Assembly (NCBI GenBank): GCA_964636325.1
Contig: CAZWRV010000012.1
Span: forward strand, 30,323 to 94,322
Source of the DNA: CAZWRV01 sp964636325
GTDB taxonomy: Bacteria > Verrucomicrobiota > Lentisphaeria > Victivallales > GWF2-50-93
Direction of reading: 5' to 3'
DNA: 64,000 nucleotides
Position 1 is the first letter of the stretch, and each line of letters starts with the position of its first letter. This document shows, one piece after another, positions 7,368 through 16,025 of this stretch. The translations under genes and the position numbers were made by a program. The notes below the pieces were generated by a model. That model did not search any database. It was not told the origin of the DNA and worked only from the letters and a program-made list of their open reading frames with translations.

Positions 7368-9446
7368 TCATCGCTTCTCTGGAATCATGTATCTGCGGAC
7401 CGCATACGGTTCGAAATCATCGGAGAAGGAACCGTCCTTGATCTCGATCTTGCGGCCTTCGAACAGGACTTCCGCATTGCCATCCTTGACACCCTCCACG
7501 GAGATCCGCGCCTTTTCCGCCCTGCGGTACATGTTGACGGCGAAGACATAGGTCGCGCCGCCTGATTTCTTTACCATCGTATCTATGCGTCCGCCGGCGG
7601 AGACCTCGGCCTTGGCGGAATTCGCCACGGTTGGGCTGTTGAGAACCTTCGCCAGGGACTTCACCTCGGAGTTGATCGTTTTCAGCTCCTTCATCATTTC
7701 GGGGGAGATACCTGAGACTTTCATCGGCGGCGCAAAGGAGTGGCAGAAGAAACCGTAGCCGTTTGCCCCGTGCACCAGCGCCATCCAGATCTGTGTCTTC
7801 ACCTCCTGCGGTGTAGGGGAACGGCTGTCCTTCTCTTCGGAACCAGTGAATTTGTTCGCTTCGATCCACGTCCAGATCCTCTTCTCCGGTCCGCCCCATT
7901 TCCGCAGGCGGTCGATCCCCTTGGCCTGCATGTGAAGACGATTGGGGCCGTCGGCGCCCAGGCTGTTGCAGGGATATACGTCGAAGCATAGGATGTCGCA
8001 GGCCTCCGCAAATTTCCTATATTGCTCGTCGGTGGCGACACCGCCCGTGAAGCGCTCGTGGGCGACGCCGCATCCCAGGTTCAGAAACGCGGGATGGGTG
8101 GGGTCGGCACTGCGTATTTTTGCGAATTTCGCAAGCATCTCCTCCGGGGTGAAGAACATCTTGCCAGTAGCTGGGTTGGTCAGTTCCGGTTCGTCAGTCG
8201 TGTGCCAGCCGATGAACGCGGGATGCTCATATAATTTCTCCGCCACGGCTTTTTCATCGAACGTGCAGAAGGCATACATCCCGCTCTTGGCTATCTCGTC
8301 AAGGAATGCCTTGTCCCTGGGCGCAGGATAAGAGTCGCTGCCGGCGACAAACACGTTGACTCCGATTTCCTTGTACCCTGGCGCCGAGCCGGCGGGCTGG
8401 AGCCAGACGGAGATGGGAAAGAAATCCGGATCGTCCAGGACGGACTTCTTGAACTGCCCCTTGGGTATCTTGGTAACATCGACCGGCACGACCTTTTCCT
8501 TGGCCAGGCCGACAAGGTATTTCTCATGGACAATGAGATTTCCTGACTTGTCTTTTATATCGACGGTGAACTCTCCGCCCTTTTCAGGGGCAAGGATTTT
8601 CCGCCAGTCGAAGGGGATGCTCTGTCCAGGATCGAGTGCAAGCTCAAAATCCTTGCTTACCTTTTCATTCTTCAGCGTGGCTACGAGCTGCAGCGCCTTG
8701 TCCCCGATGTTTTTCACGCCGACTCCGTCCACTACGATCGACGGATTTCCAAAGACAAGATCCGGATAGTTTTTAGCGTCATGGAAGCCACCCTGGAAAC
8801 TGCTGACTTCAACAGGTTCGCTCTGCTTTTCCCGGTTGACTCCGATGGCCCATCGGCTCTTTTCTCCGGCAGGGGCTCCGAACCCTTCGATTGGTATTGC
8901 CACCTCCATCGTCCAGGCGTTGTCCTCCCGTCCCGTCCTGTATTGAATTTCAGATGTCTTGCCGGCCGTGGGCTCCCCCCATTCGTCGGCCACCCACGTC
9001 TGGCCCCCTGCGCTCTTGCCGTCACAGCTCAATATGAAATGCGAATAGAAGTTCGGCTTCTTGTCAGGGACGATGAAAAGCTCGATGCAGTCGTTTTTCC
9101 ATATGGCGCTTCCTTCGTTTGCGGTGACGAGCCCTTTGAGATTGTCGTCATAACAGCGCGCCGCCAGATACAGGTTCTTGTCGTCACGGCAGATCCACGC
9201 ATCTGCCTGATACAGAAGACCTTGGTCGGCGAAACCCCATTCACGCAATGGCTGGGCCTTTGCCCAGGCGGCGTCGCCGAGCTTTCCATCGATTGCCGGG
9301 GCCTCCGCGATCTTTGGGGCGGCCAAAGTGCTCTCCTTCCTGATCGGCGCCAGCGATGCTGAAAGCAAGTTGGCACCGACAAGCATTGCAGCGAAGAATA
9401 GAATTGCGAGCTGCGCATACATCGTATTGCGACGGGCCAGGGACAT
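7368..9446 (-). CDS. secreted CBM9 domain plus TIM-barrel glycosidase-like protein
   Basis: The 692-residue product has a signal peptide (MYAQLAILFFAAMLVGANLL within the first 30 residues). Residues about 44-233 form a family 9 carbohydrate-binding module: AIDGKLGDAAWAKA near the start, then YLAARCYDDN, NDCIELFI and TMEVAIPI. A beta-rich linker domain (about 234-320) follows. The barrel opens FFPISVWLQ and carries GWHTTDEPE (DEP about 418-420), with QIWMALVHGANGYGFFCHSF and a terminal YAVRRYMI that match the two downstream paralogues. Two starts have good ribosome sites: 9446 (GAGGGGA) and 9482 (AAGGGAG, overlapping the LacI stop); 9446 gives the more typical signal peptide. It directly follows the LacI gene and is probably its main target. 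Confidence 0.8.
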   Translation of the reverse strand: MSLARRNTMYAQLAILFFAAMLVGANLLSASLAPIRKESTLAAPKIAEAPAIDGKLGDAAWAKAQPLREWGFADQGLLYQADAWICRDDKNLYLAARCYDDNLKGLVTANEGSAIWKNDCIELFIVPDKKPNFYSHFILSCDGKSAGGQTWVADEWGEPTAGKTSEIQYRTGREDNAWTMEVAIPIEGFGAPAGEKSRWAIGVNREKQSEPVEVSSFQGGFHDAKNYPDLVFGNPSIVVDGVGVKNIGDKALQLVATLKNEKVSKDFELALDPGQSIPFDWRKILAPEKGGEFTVDIKDKSGNLIVHEKYLVGLAKEKVVPVDVTKIPKGQFKKSVLDDPDFFPISVWLQPAGSAPGYKEIGVNVFVAGSDSYPAPRDKAFLDEIAKSGMYAFCTFDEKAVAEKLYEHPAFIGWHTTDEPELTNPATGKMFFTPEEMLAKFAKIRSADPTHPAFLNLGCGVAHERFTGGVATDEQYRKFAEACDILCFDVYPCNSLGADGPNRLHMQAKGIDRLRKWGGPEKRIWTWIEANKFTGSEEKDSRSPTPQEVKTQIWMALVHGANGYGFFCHSFAPPMKVSGISPEMMKELKTINSEVKSLAKVLNSPTVANSAKAEVSAGGRIDTMVKKSGGATYVFAVNMYRRAEKARISVEGVKDGNAEVLFEGRKIEIKDGSFSDDFEPYAVRRYMIPEKR

Positions 9447-9463
9447 GATGCCGTCCCCTCTCT

Positions 9464-10549
9464 TTACGCACAAGCTTGGCATATTGGCGCTCCCTTCGTT
9501 TCCTTTGACGGCTGTTTATTGTTCTGCATTATGCTTCCCCCTTCGATGAAGTCCCCCTTCATAAGCACTGTCCGAGGCTTCTGTCTTCCAGCTTCAATTC
9601 TTTTGACGATCAGTTCTCCTGCGACTTCCCCTATTTTCTTCAGAGGCTGGCGTGTCGTCATGAGCGAAGGCCCCTTGAAGCCCTCCATGTTATCCGCATC
9701 TATGCCGGCGATCGAAATATCATTTGGAATCTTGATGCCCCGATCAAGAAGCTCGGAGGCGGCGCCGTAGGCCATGCTGTCGTTCGCGGCAAATATCGCG
9801 GAGAATTTGATATTTTTCTCCATGGCGGCAGATACCGCCCTCCTGCCTGAATCGAAAAGGTAGTTACCGGAAATAACGAGCGATCTCCTGAAGGATATCC
9901 CCGCCTCGGCGAGCGCAGCCTTGTAGCCTTCAAGTCGGTCCTTGGCGGAAGATATTCCGTCGACCGGACCGGAAATATGGATTATGTCGCGGTGCCCCAT
10001 GCGTATGAGTCGCATGACCGAATTCTTCGCGGTTCCGAAGTTGTCGAGGTCGACGTAGTCCGTTTCGATTCCCGACACCTTTGATCCAACGCAAAGCACC
10101 GGGAAGCCTGAAGCGAGAACCATCTTCAAGTTCTTCACCGATACAGGCGGCGCCAGCATGATGATTCCGTCCACCATCGCTTCGCGCTGGAACTTTGAGA
10201 CATCGCCGGATACGTCTACGGAGTCTATGGTCATGCGCATGGAGTTCCTGTGGGCGACCTCCCATATTCCGTCCAAGATTCCTGTCGCATACGATGTGAA
10301 CGGGGAGCCGACGTGGAATATGAGGATGCCGATTGAGTTCGTCCGACCGGTCGACAGGGCCTTGGCCACCGCGTTCGGACGGTAGTCCAGCTTTTTTATC
10401 GCATCATGGATGCGTTTCCTGGTGTTCTCACTGACCCTGACGTTCGGGTGGTTGTTCAGAAGCAGGCTTACCGTGCATTTGGACACTCCCGCCATCCTTG
10501 CTATGTCCGCGCAGGTCGCCCTGCCTTTCGCTGATTTGACTTCGCGCAT
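9464..10549 (-). CDS. LacI-family transcriptional regulator 1
   Basis: The 361-residue protein has an N-terminal LacI helix-turn-helix (CADIARMAGVSKCTVSLLLN, about residues 13-32) and hinge region ending LDYRPNAVAKAL. The periplasmic-binding-protein-like effector domain shows GILIFHVGSPF, RLIRMGHRDIIHISGP, AIFAANDSMAYGA and DISIAGIDADNMEGF. It binds DNA as a dimer and responds to a small sugar or sugar phosphate that cannot be identified here. GGAGGG precedes the ATG. Its own promoter contains a perfect-looking operator (10613-10632), so it should be autoregulated, and the CBM9-glycosidase, pseudopilin and paralogue genes follow it on the same strand. Confidence 0.92.
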   Translation of the reverse strand: MREVKSAKGRATCADIARMAGVSKCTVSLLLNNHPNVRVSENTRKRIHDAIKKLDYRPNAVAKALSTGRTNSIGILIFHVGSPFTSYATGILDGIWEVAHRNSMRMTIDSVDVSGDVSKFQREAMVDGIIMLAPPVSVKNLKMVLASGFPVLCVGSKVSGIETDYVDLDNFGTAKNSVMRLIRMGHRDIIHISGPVDGISSAKDRLEGYKAALAEAGISFRRSLVISGNYLFDSGRRAVSAAMEKNIKFSAIFAANDSMAYGAASELLDRGIKIPNDISIAGIDADNMEGFKGPSLMTTRQPLKKIGEVAGELIVKRIEAGRQKPRTVLMKGDFIEGGSIMQNNKQPSKETKGAPICQACA

Positions 10550-10603
10550 CCATCCCTCCGATAACTCTTGCGTGCCGCCAGCCTTTTCCCCTTCAATGCC
10601 TAT

Positions 10604-10632
10604 ATTTTACATTTGATAAACCGGTTTGTCAA
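10604..10632 (-). promoter_or_regulatory. promoter with overlapping LacI-type operator (regulator 1)
   Basis: Read on the minus strand, TTGACA (10632-10627), a 17-base spacer and TAAAAT (10609-10604) form a near-consensus sigma-70-type promoter. The 20-base palindrome TTGACAAACCGGTTTATCAA (10632-10613), with a central CCGG and one mismatched pair, covers the -35 box and most of the spacer. It lies 64 bases upstream of the LacI start. Binding there would block RNA polymerase, giving autorepression and control of the downstream run. Confidence 0.8.
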
Positions 10633-10833
10633 GACCCCTCGGCTAAAAACTATGGAATAATTTCCGCAGGCGTCAAGCTGGGTGTGTACCTATGACCGCT
10701 CGCCCCCAGTATGACGGTTGCTGATTTCCTGGCTTTTTTCAGTGATGCCCGGGACAGCCCTTCTTGAAAACGCGCCTCTCGGCATTACCGTTATGCGCAC
10801 GTCAGATTTCCAATCTGCTCGGGGTGGCATCTC

Positions 10834-13200
10834 ATGGAAGGACTAAGCCCGTATCGTTTCCTAAGCCTTATTTTCGGATTCAGCGCGGCGGCCGCCGCGC
10901 TGGCTACGTCCGGGGAGGAAGTTAGCATGAACCGCCTAGAAAACTCCAAGCTGAGCCTGGGTTTCGATGATCTCGGACGCATCGTCGAGATGGTAAACCG
11001 TTCCAACGGAACATCTTATCTCAGTCCATACGCGAAGCCTGAGCCGCTCTTCGTGCTGGACACATACTCCGCAAACCAGGCGTTCTTCATCCGCGATCCC
11101 GAAGAGGATCAGACGGGAGGCTTCTCTCTCGCCGATCCGGCGCCGGTCACATCGGAACCCGGAGATATTGTCCACCTGTTTCCTGCGGAGGCGCAGCCTC
11201 CGGCCGTGACCAGGGCGGAGAACGAAACAGGCAGGTCGATCAAGCTGGCATATTCGCTGCCCCACGGCATCGCGGTCGAATGCACCGCCGAACTCGGAGC
11301 CGATGCGGATTTCGCAGTATTCCGGATTCTCATCATGAATCCCGGCCCTGAGAATCCCGGCGACGCCATGCGCGTATACCGCGTCAAATACCCGATAATC
11401 GCCGGCCTCCAGATCGGCGGGCGGCCGGAGTTCAACTGGCTGGCCCGCCCCTACGCGCAGGGCGAACTTATGCCCGACCCTTCGCAGCAGCGCTTCCAGA
11501 GGCCGGAGAAGAACTTCATCCGGGCCGACAAGCCGGGAATCCGCACCAACCTCCTGACGTATCCGGGCTGGGCGTCGATGCCCTGGCAGGATCTTTACAT
11601 GGTAGATCCGCAGAAGCCCGAATCGGCATGCGGCCTATACTTCGCCAGCTACGATCCCAGCTTTCGGCAGATCGACCTGGCTACCGTGCCTGATCCGGCA
11701 GGGCATACGTTGGAATTCGACGTCCGGACGCTTTCCTACCTCGAGCCCGGCAATAGCTGGAACTCTCAGAACTTCATCGTCGGCGTGCATCCGGGCGACT
11801 GGCATTGGGCGGCGGACCGCTACCGCGCCGACTCGCGCGCCTGGCTCAGGCCCTGGAGCGGACCGGACTGGGTGCGCGACGACGACGGCTGGTTCGGCTC
11901 CGGCGTCCCCAACTACAAGTTCAAGGATCTTCCGCTGATGCTGGAGGACGCACGCTGGCTCGGGCTCAACTACTTGCAACTTTGGTCTGAGATGATCGAG
12001 AAGGTCGGGCCCGAGCGCAAGCGCAAGGCTTACTACTGCTTCTTCCTCCCGGATCCCGAGCGCGGCGGCGAGAAGGACATCGCGGAGGGAATCCGCGAAG
12101 TCCGCAGGCTCGGCGGGCATATCGGCTTCTACAGCAACGTCTGGACCTTCGACGCCTCGCTGCCGGCGCCTTTGCTGCCGCTGAGGAACGAGATACCGAA
12201 GGGCATTCCTCTTCCCGACTGGAGGGCGGAATTCTCCCGCTACGCCTCCGTGTTCCCCGACGGCCACCGCGAGGCCGGCGACTACGACCACGGCTATGCC
12301 GGGATGTGCCTTTCCGCCGAGGGCTACCGCGACTACCTGCGCTTCTGGATCGTCGACAAATACGTGAAGCAATACGGCGCTGACTCCTGGTATCTGGACA
12401 GCTGTCCGGTCACGATGTTCAACGCCGCAAGGGTCTGCTTCAGCCAGGAGCACGGCCCCGAACATCCGCACGGCGTCGGCCGCGGACTTCTTGAACTTGT
12501 GAGGACATTGCGTGAGAAGTCGGAAGACACTGTCCAGCTCGCGATCACAAGCGAGACCGTCTCGGACTGCCTCATGCAATACAACAGCCATGCGCTCGGC
12601 ATTGAGATGGTCACTGGCCTCATGGACTTCCCGCATCCGGAAATCTACACATATACTTTTCCGGAGCATCCGATCTACAGCGGAAGCTGCAACGGCTCCG
12701 GCAGCGGCCTCATCAACTACTACCCCGACAAGCCTGCGAATCTCACCCGCCAGGACGCACTGAACCGGGTCTTCCTCATGGGCTACCGCTTCGACATCCT
12801 CGGCTATCCGCTGCGCAAGGACGATCCGGTGATGATTCACTTTAAGGATCTTATCGCTCTGCGCCAGCAGATAAAGGGTGAATTGTACCGTTCCGCGTTC
12901 CGCGACACGGTCGGGCTCGGGCCGCTTCCCGAAAAGGTGGAGGTCAAGGTCTTCCGGCATGAGAAGGGCGCGTCGCTGACCTTGGCGATACTCGACCGGC
13001 GCGAGACGAAGGCCGCATTCGACCTCTCCATCGATCTGGACGCGCTGAATATCTCCGGCCTGGAGGTTTCGACCTTCCACCAGCTCCGTGCGGATCCTAT
13101 CAGATACGAGCTGCCCCCCTCTGCAGCCGAAGGCAAACTGCTCACACTCAAGATTCCCGAACGCTCGGCAGACGTCGCCGCCGTCATCCTCCGGAAGTAA
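10834..13200 (+). CDS. DUF6259-like putative glycosidase
   Basis: The product is up to 788 residues. From MNRLENSKLSLGFDDLGRIV it has an N-terminal beta domain, then a TIM barrel with YLQLWSEMI, GGHIGFYSNVW, ADSWYLDSCPV and LAITSETVSDC. The Asp of YLDSC and Glu of TSETVSD are plausible nucleophile and acid/base by analogy with GH36/clan-D-like enzymes. The C-terminus is a beta domain. An ATG at 10927 has a strong GGGGAGGAA site and would give a cytoplasmic protein; the ATG at 10834 adds a stretch (FLSLIFGFSAAAAALA) that resembles a signal peptide, so localisation is undecided. It is divergent from LacI regulator 1 and may share its control. Substrate unknown. Confidence 0.7.
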   Translation: MEGLSPYRFLSLIFGFSAAAAALATSGEEVSMNRLENSKLSLGFDDLGRIVEMVNRSNGTSYLSPYAKPEPLFVLDTYSANQAFFIRDPEEDQTGGFSLADPAPVTSEPGDIVHLFPAEAQPPAVTRAENETGRSIKLAYSLPHGIAVECTAELGADADFAVFRILIMNPGPENPGDAMRVYRVKYPIIAGLQIGGRPEFNWLARPYAQGELMPDPSQQRFQRPEKNFIRADKPGIRTNLLTYPGWASMPWQDLYMVDPQKPESACGLYFASYDPSFRQIDLATVPDPAGHTLEFDVRTLSYLEPGNSWNSQNFIVGVHPGDWHWAADRYRADSRAWLRPWSGPDWVRDDDGWFGSGVPNYKFKDLPLMLEDARWLGLNYLQLWSEMIEKVGPERKRKAYYCFFLPDPERGGEKDIAEGIREVRRLGGHIGFYSNVWTFDASLPAPLLPLRNEIPKGIPLPDWRAEFSRYASVFPDGHREAGDYDHGYAGMCLSAEGYRDYLRFWIVDKYVKQYGADSWYLDSCPVTMFNAARVCFSQEHGPEHPHGVGRGLLELVRTLREKSEDTVQLAITSETVSDCLMQYNSHALGIEMVTGLMDFPHPEIYTYTFPEHPIYSGSCNGSGSGLINYYPDKPANLTRQDALNRVFLMGYRFDILGYPLRKDDPVMIHFKDLIALRQQIKGELYRSAFRDTVGLGPLPEKVEVKVFRHEKGASLTLAILDRRETKAAFDLSIDLDALNISGLEVSTFHQLRADPIRYELPPSAAEGKLLTLKIPERSADVAAVILRK

Positions 13201-13718
13201 GATGACTCGGCCGCCATGCATATACACGCTTGATTTTCCGGCATGTCATCTTATATTTGTCCTCTAAACACACCTTGGGACCATCACCGATGCTTCTGCT
13301 CCAGTCCCAGAATATTCCTGCTTTTTCTGCTATCGAGCTGCCAGCCAAGCATGATTCTAATTTTCGATTTCCGATTTGCGATCCGCATCAGAATTCTAAA
13401 TTCGGCACTCGGCGCTCACTCCCTGGCCGATTTCACGGATGAAGTCCATCTGGCCGATATTGGCGGATCTGCGCGAGGCGGGCCAGTGGGGATACGGCGG
13501 CTCGGTGAAAAGCGCAAACCGATTCGCCGAGGGATACAACGTCCTTTTCGCCGACGCCTCCATCGGATGGTTCAAGCTCCGCTCCGCCCCGGACCTCTCC
13601 GGGATCGTCCTCGACTACACCTCGCCCATCACGACGCATTCGCCAATGTGCGACTCATGGGTGAACTTCCTGTCCATGCGCTGACGGATTTTCCATTCCT
13701 TCTTTTAAATGCATTCAC
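13201..13718. other. intergenic DNA with a decayed pseudopilin fragment
   Basis: Apart from the fragment at 13439-13684, this stretch holds no supportable gene. AT-rich near-repeats around 13361-13412 (attttcgatttccgatttgc, ccgcatcagaattctaaatt) resemble the imperfect short-period repeats in other gaps of this window. Confidence 0.5.
13439..13684 (+). pseudogene. C-terminal remnant of a pseudopilin-like gene
   Basis: The 81-codon open stretch contains GYNVLFADASIGWFKLRS, which corresponds to the C-terminal NVLFADGHV.W block of the prepilin-type PVC proteins, with DG-H decayed to DA-S. The N-terminal FTLIELL helix and most of the body are absent upstream in any frame, and there is no convincing ribosome site. 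It is read as a truncated relic that follows a glycosidase-like gene, as intact pseudopilins do elsewhere here. Confidence 0.55.
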
Positions 13719-13798
13719 TTCTTAACGCGTTCTTAACGTTACGGCATCCTTTCTTAACGGACCCGCCTCTGGACATTGATGAACCCCCTGCCTATAAT
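13719..13798 (+). promoter_or_regulatory. kdp promoter with three phased TTCTTAACG repeats
   Basis: Identical 9-base direct repeats TTCTTAACG start at 13719, 13730 and 13751, spaced 11 and 21 bases, about one and two helical turns. OmpR/PhoB-type regulators such as KdpE bind such tandem half-sites. Eleven bases after the third repeat comes TGGACA (13770-13775), a 17-base spacer and a perfect TATAAT (13793-13798), 28 bases before kdpF. This is the expected layout of a KdpE-activated kdp promoter; binding is inferred. Confidence 0.8.
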
Positions 13799-13826
13799 AG
13801 CAGTGTCAAAAGATCAGCTGGGATGG

Positions 13827-13919
13827 ATGGTGGATACAATGATTGCAGTCTCCTTCATAGTGGCAGTAATGATGATGGGATACCTGTTTTTTGTCATGCT
13901 CTATCCGGAGAGGTTCTGA
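13827..13919 (+). CDS. kdpF: KdpF, small membrane subunit of the Kdp potassium pump
   Basis: A 30-residue ORF, MVDTMIAVSFIVAVMMMGYL followed by FFVMLYPERF, lies directly upstream of kdpA and overlaps its start (TGATG at 13917-13921). One transmembrane helix with a Gly-Tyr-Leu centre and a short polar tail with an aromatic end matches KdpF, the peptide of about 29 residues that stabilises the KdpABC complex. A second in-frame ATG at 13839 is possible. The overlap implies translational coupling to kdpA. Confidence 0.85.
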   Translation: MVDTMIAVSFIVAVMMMGYLFFVMLYPERF

Positions 13920-15604
13920 TGAATGCCGGCGACATCATTATTATTGGACTCCTGATTGCGGCGCTCTGTGCCCTTGCGCCATTCCTCGGCGGATACATGG
14001 CGGCCGTCTTTTCAGGCAGAAGGCATCTGCTCTCCCCGCTTGAACCTGCGGAGAATCTGACATACAGGCTCCTGAGGATCGACAAGGAACGACAGATGGA
14101 ATGGAAGGAATACGCCGTCGCCGTCGCAATATTCAGCCTGCTGTCGATAGCACTGCTTGCAGGAATGCTGATGGCGCAGCAATTGCTGCCGCTGAACCCG
14201 CAGAACATGCCGAACTTGGCGTGGGATCTCGCCTTGAACACGTCGGTGAGCTTTGTGACGAACAGCAACTGGCAGGCCTACGGCGGGGAAACCGCGCTCA
14301 GCTATTTTTCGCAGATGGCGGGGCTGACCGTCCAGAACTTCCTGAGCGCGGCCGCCGGAATCTCATGCGCGCTGGCGCTGATCAGGGGGATCGTCCGCAG
14401 GCGCGGCGCCTCTGACCCCGCCGACCTCGGAATTGGGAATTTCTGGGTGGACATGACCAGAAGTGTTTATTATGTGCTACTCCCGCTTTCTTTTGTGCTC
14501 GCGGTCGCGCTTGTCAGCCAGGGCGTGATCCAGAACCTGACACCTTACGTGGAATGCACGACTCTTGAAAGGGGCAGGCAGATTATTCCGATGGGGCCGG
14601 CCGCCAGCCAGATCGCGATCAAGCAGCTTGGTACGAACGGGGGCGGCTTCTTCGGCGCTAACTCCGCGCATCCGTTTGAAAACCCGGGGCAGCTCTCGAA
14701 CTTCCTGGAACTGCTCGCCCTGCTTGTCATTTCCGCGGCATTCCCTTTCATGTATGGGAAGATGAGCGGAAAGAGGAGGCAGGGCCATGTGCTTTTCGGA
14801 GTCATGCTGGCGATGCTGCTTGCCGGAATCGCGTTCGCCTTGCTGTCGGAATCCTCATACGGGACGATGGAGGGCAAGGAGATGCGCTTCGGGAAAGGGG
14901 GCTCCGTCCTATGGGCGGTCTCGACCACGGCGACCTCTTGCGGCGCGGTTAATTCAATGCATGACTCTTTCGCTCCTCTAACCGGCATGATCCCGATGAT
15001 AAACATCATGCTCGGCGAAATAATTTTCGGGGGCGTAGGCTCGGGATTCTATGGAATGATCCTGTTCGTCCTGATAACAGTCTTCATCGCCGGGCTGATG
15101 GTGGGACGGGGGCCGGAATATATGGGAAAAAAGATTGAAGCGCCGGATGTCAAGCTGTCCATGATCGGCATCATAGTACCCTCGATCTCCATTCTGTCGT
15201 TCTCGTCCATTGCCGTCCTGCTGCCTTCTGCCCTTGCCTCTCGGACGAACCTGGGGCCGCACGGGCTCTCCGAAATACTATATGCGTTCTCATCCGGTTC
15301 CGGGAACAACGGAAGCGCGTTTGCAGGGCTGAACGCGAACACATTGTTCTACAACCTCAGCATCGCCGCGGCCATGCTCGTCGGAAGGTTCAGCGTGATC
15401 TTCCCAGTCCTGGCGCTGGCATCGAGCTTCGCCGGCAAAAAGACCTTCCCCAACAGCGAGGGGACATTCCCGACGGACACTCTGCTCTTCGGCGCGCTGC
15501 TCATAGGAGTGATAGTCATCGTCGGCGGGCTTACTCACTTCCCCGCGCTGACGCTCGGACCGATACTGGAGCATTTTTTTATGGTCGGAGGAAGGCTGAT
15601 GTAG
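13919..15604 (+). CDS. kdpA: KdpA, potassium-binding channel subunit
   Basis: The 561-residue protein matches KdpA in length (about 557 in E. coli) and in the selectivity-filter regions: NTSVSFVTNSNWQAYGGE, QLGTNGGGFFGANSAHPFENP, TATSCGAVNSMHD and AFSSGSGNNGSAFAGL. It has about ten transmembrane segments. KdpA binds potassium at the outer face and passes it through the complex while KdpB hydrolyses ATP. The ATG at 13919 overlaps the kdpF stop. Normally kdpB follows within a few bases; here a 421-base gap of repetitive DNA intervenes. Confidence 0.97.
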   Translation: MNAGDIIIIGLLIAALCALAPFLGGYMAAVFSGRRHLLSPLEPAENLTYRLLRIDKERQMEWKEYAVAVAIFSLLSIALLAGMLMAQQLLPLNPQNMPNLAWDLALNTSVSFVTNSNWQAYGGETALSYFSQMAGLTVQNFLSAAAGISCALALIRGIVRRRGASDPADLGIGNFWVDMTRSVYYVLLPLSFVLAVALVSQGVIQNLTPYVECTTLERGRQIIPMGPAASQIAIKQLGTNGGGFFGANSAHPFENPGQLSNFLELLALLVISAAFPFMYGKMSGKRRQGHVLFGVMLAMLLAGIAFALLSESSYGTMEGKEMRFGKGGSVLWAVSTTATSCGAVNSMHDSFAPLTGMIPMINIMLGEIIFGGVGSGFYGMILFVLITVFIAGLMVGRGPEYMGKKIEAPDVKLSMIGIIVPSISILSFSSIAVLLPSALASRTNLGPHGLSEILYAFSSGSGNNGSAFAGLNANTLFYNLSIAAAMLVGRFSVIFPVLALASSFAGKKTFPNSEGTFPTDTLLFGALLIGVIVIVGGLTHFPALTLGPILEHFFMVGGRLM

Positions 15605-16025
15605 GAATCGCGCATGAATATCCAATATCCGACAAGGAATTGCCCATGACCAATAATCGGAAATTTACATCTTCGGCCCAGCGGCCGCGGGCCTAACCTG
15701 GGAACGCCGAGAAAAAGACGAAGAACGTAGACGAAGACAAGAGACAAAGAAAGAAGGTTGAATAGAATTCAACCCTATCAGAAGACGGCGAAGGTAGCGA
15801 AGAAGATCGCGGCAAAGATTACGGATAACGGGGAACGGGCAACGGAGAACGGAAATGAAGTTCCAGGAGAGTGACCATCTGCGAGATTCGCAGTTCTGTC
15901 GATCAGAAACTCGATGGAGGGCGAAGCCGTGCTGAGCCGCGGTTGAGCTCGGCTCAACCCTCCGGAAGACGACAAAGATAACGACAAAGTTCGCGACAAA
16001 GATGGGCGAGTTTCAGAGGAGATGC
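15605..16025. other. repeat-filled gap inside the kdp operon
   Basis: No gene is supported. The gap contains purine-rich near-repeats of gacgaag/gacaaag type (15711-15760 and 15961-16010), the small palindrome CTGCGAGATTCGCAG (15879-15893) and one copy of the GGCTCAGC repeat (15915-15965). It separates kdpA from kdpB, which are almost adjacent in most bacteria. kdpB has its own AGAGGAGA ribosome site at the end of the gap. Confidence 0.7.
15915..15965. repeat. GGCTCAGC dispersed palindromic repeat, copy 1
   Basis: TGGAGGGCGAAGCCGTGCTG (15915-15934) is the complement of the GGCTCAGC-GGCTTYGCCCTCC block seen at 18840 and 30137. It is followed by the hairpin GGTTGAGC-TCG-GCTCAACC (15941-15959). 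Confidence 0.7.

Noticed and set aside
11635..13227. 530-codon minus-strand open frame opposite the DUF6259-like gene
   Set aside because: It lies wholly antisense to a gene with recognisable barrel motifs, has no family resemblance, and long antisense frames are common at this GC content.
13709..13918. N-terminal extension of KdpA upstream of 13919
   Set aside because: The extension would overlap the promoter and kdpF, and KdpA from 13919 already has family length.
15605..16025. Small genes or a regulatory RNA in the kdpA-kdpB gap
   Set aside because: Open frames lack ribosome sites and are made of imperfect repeats; no stable long fold stands out apart from the short palindromes listed.
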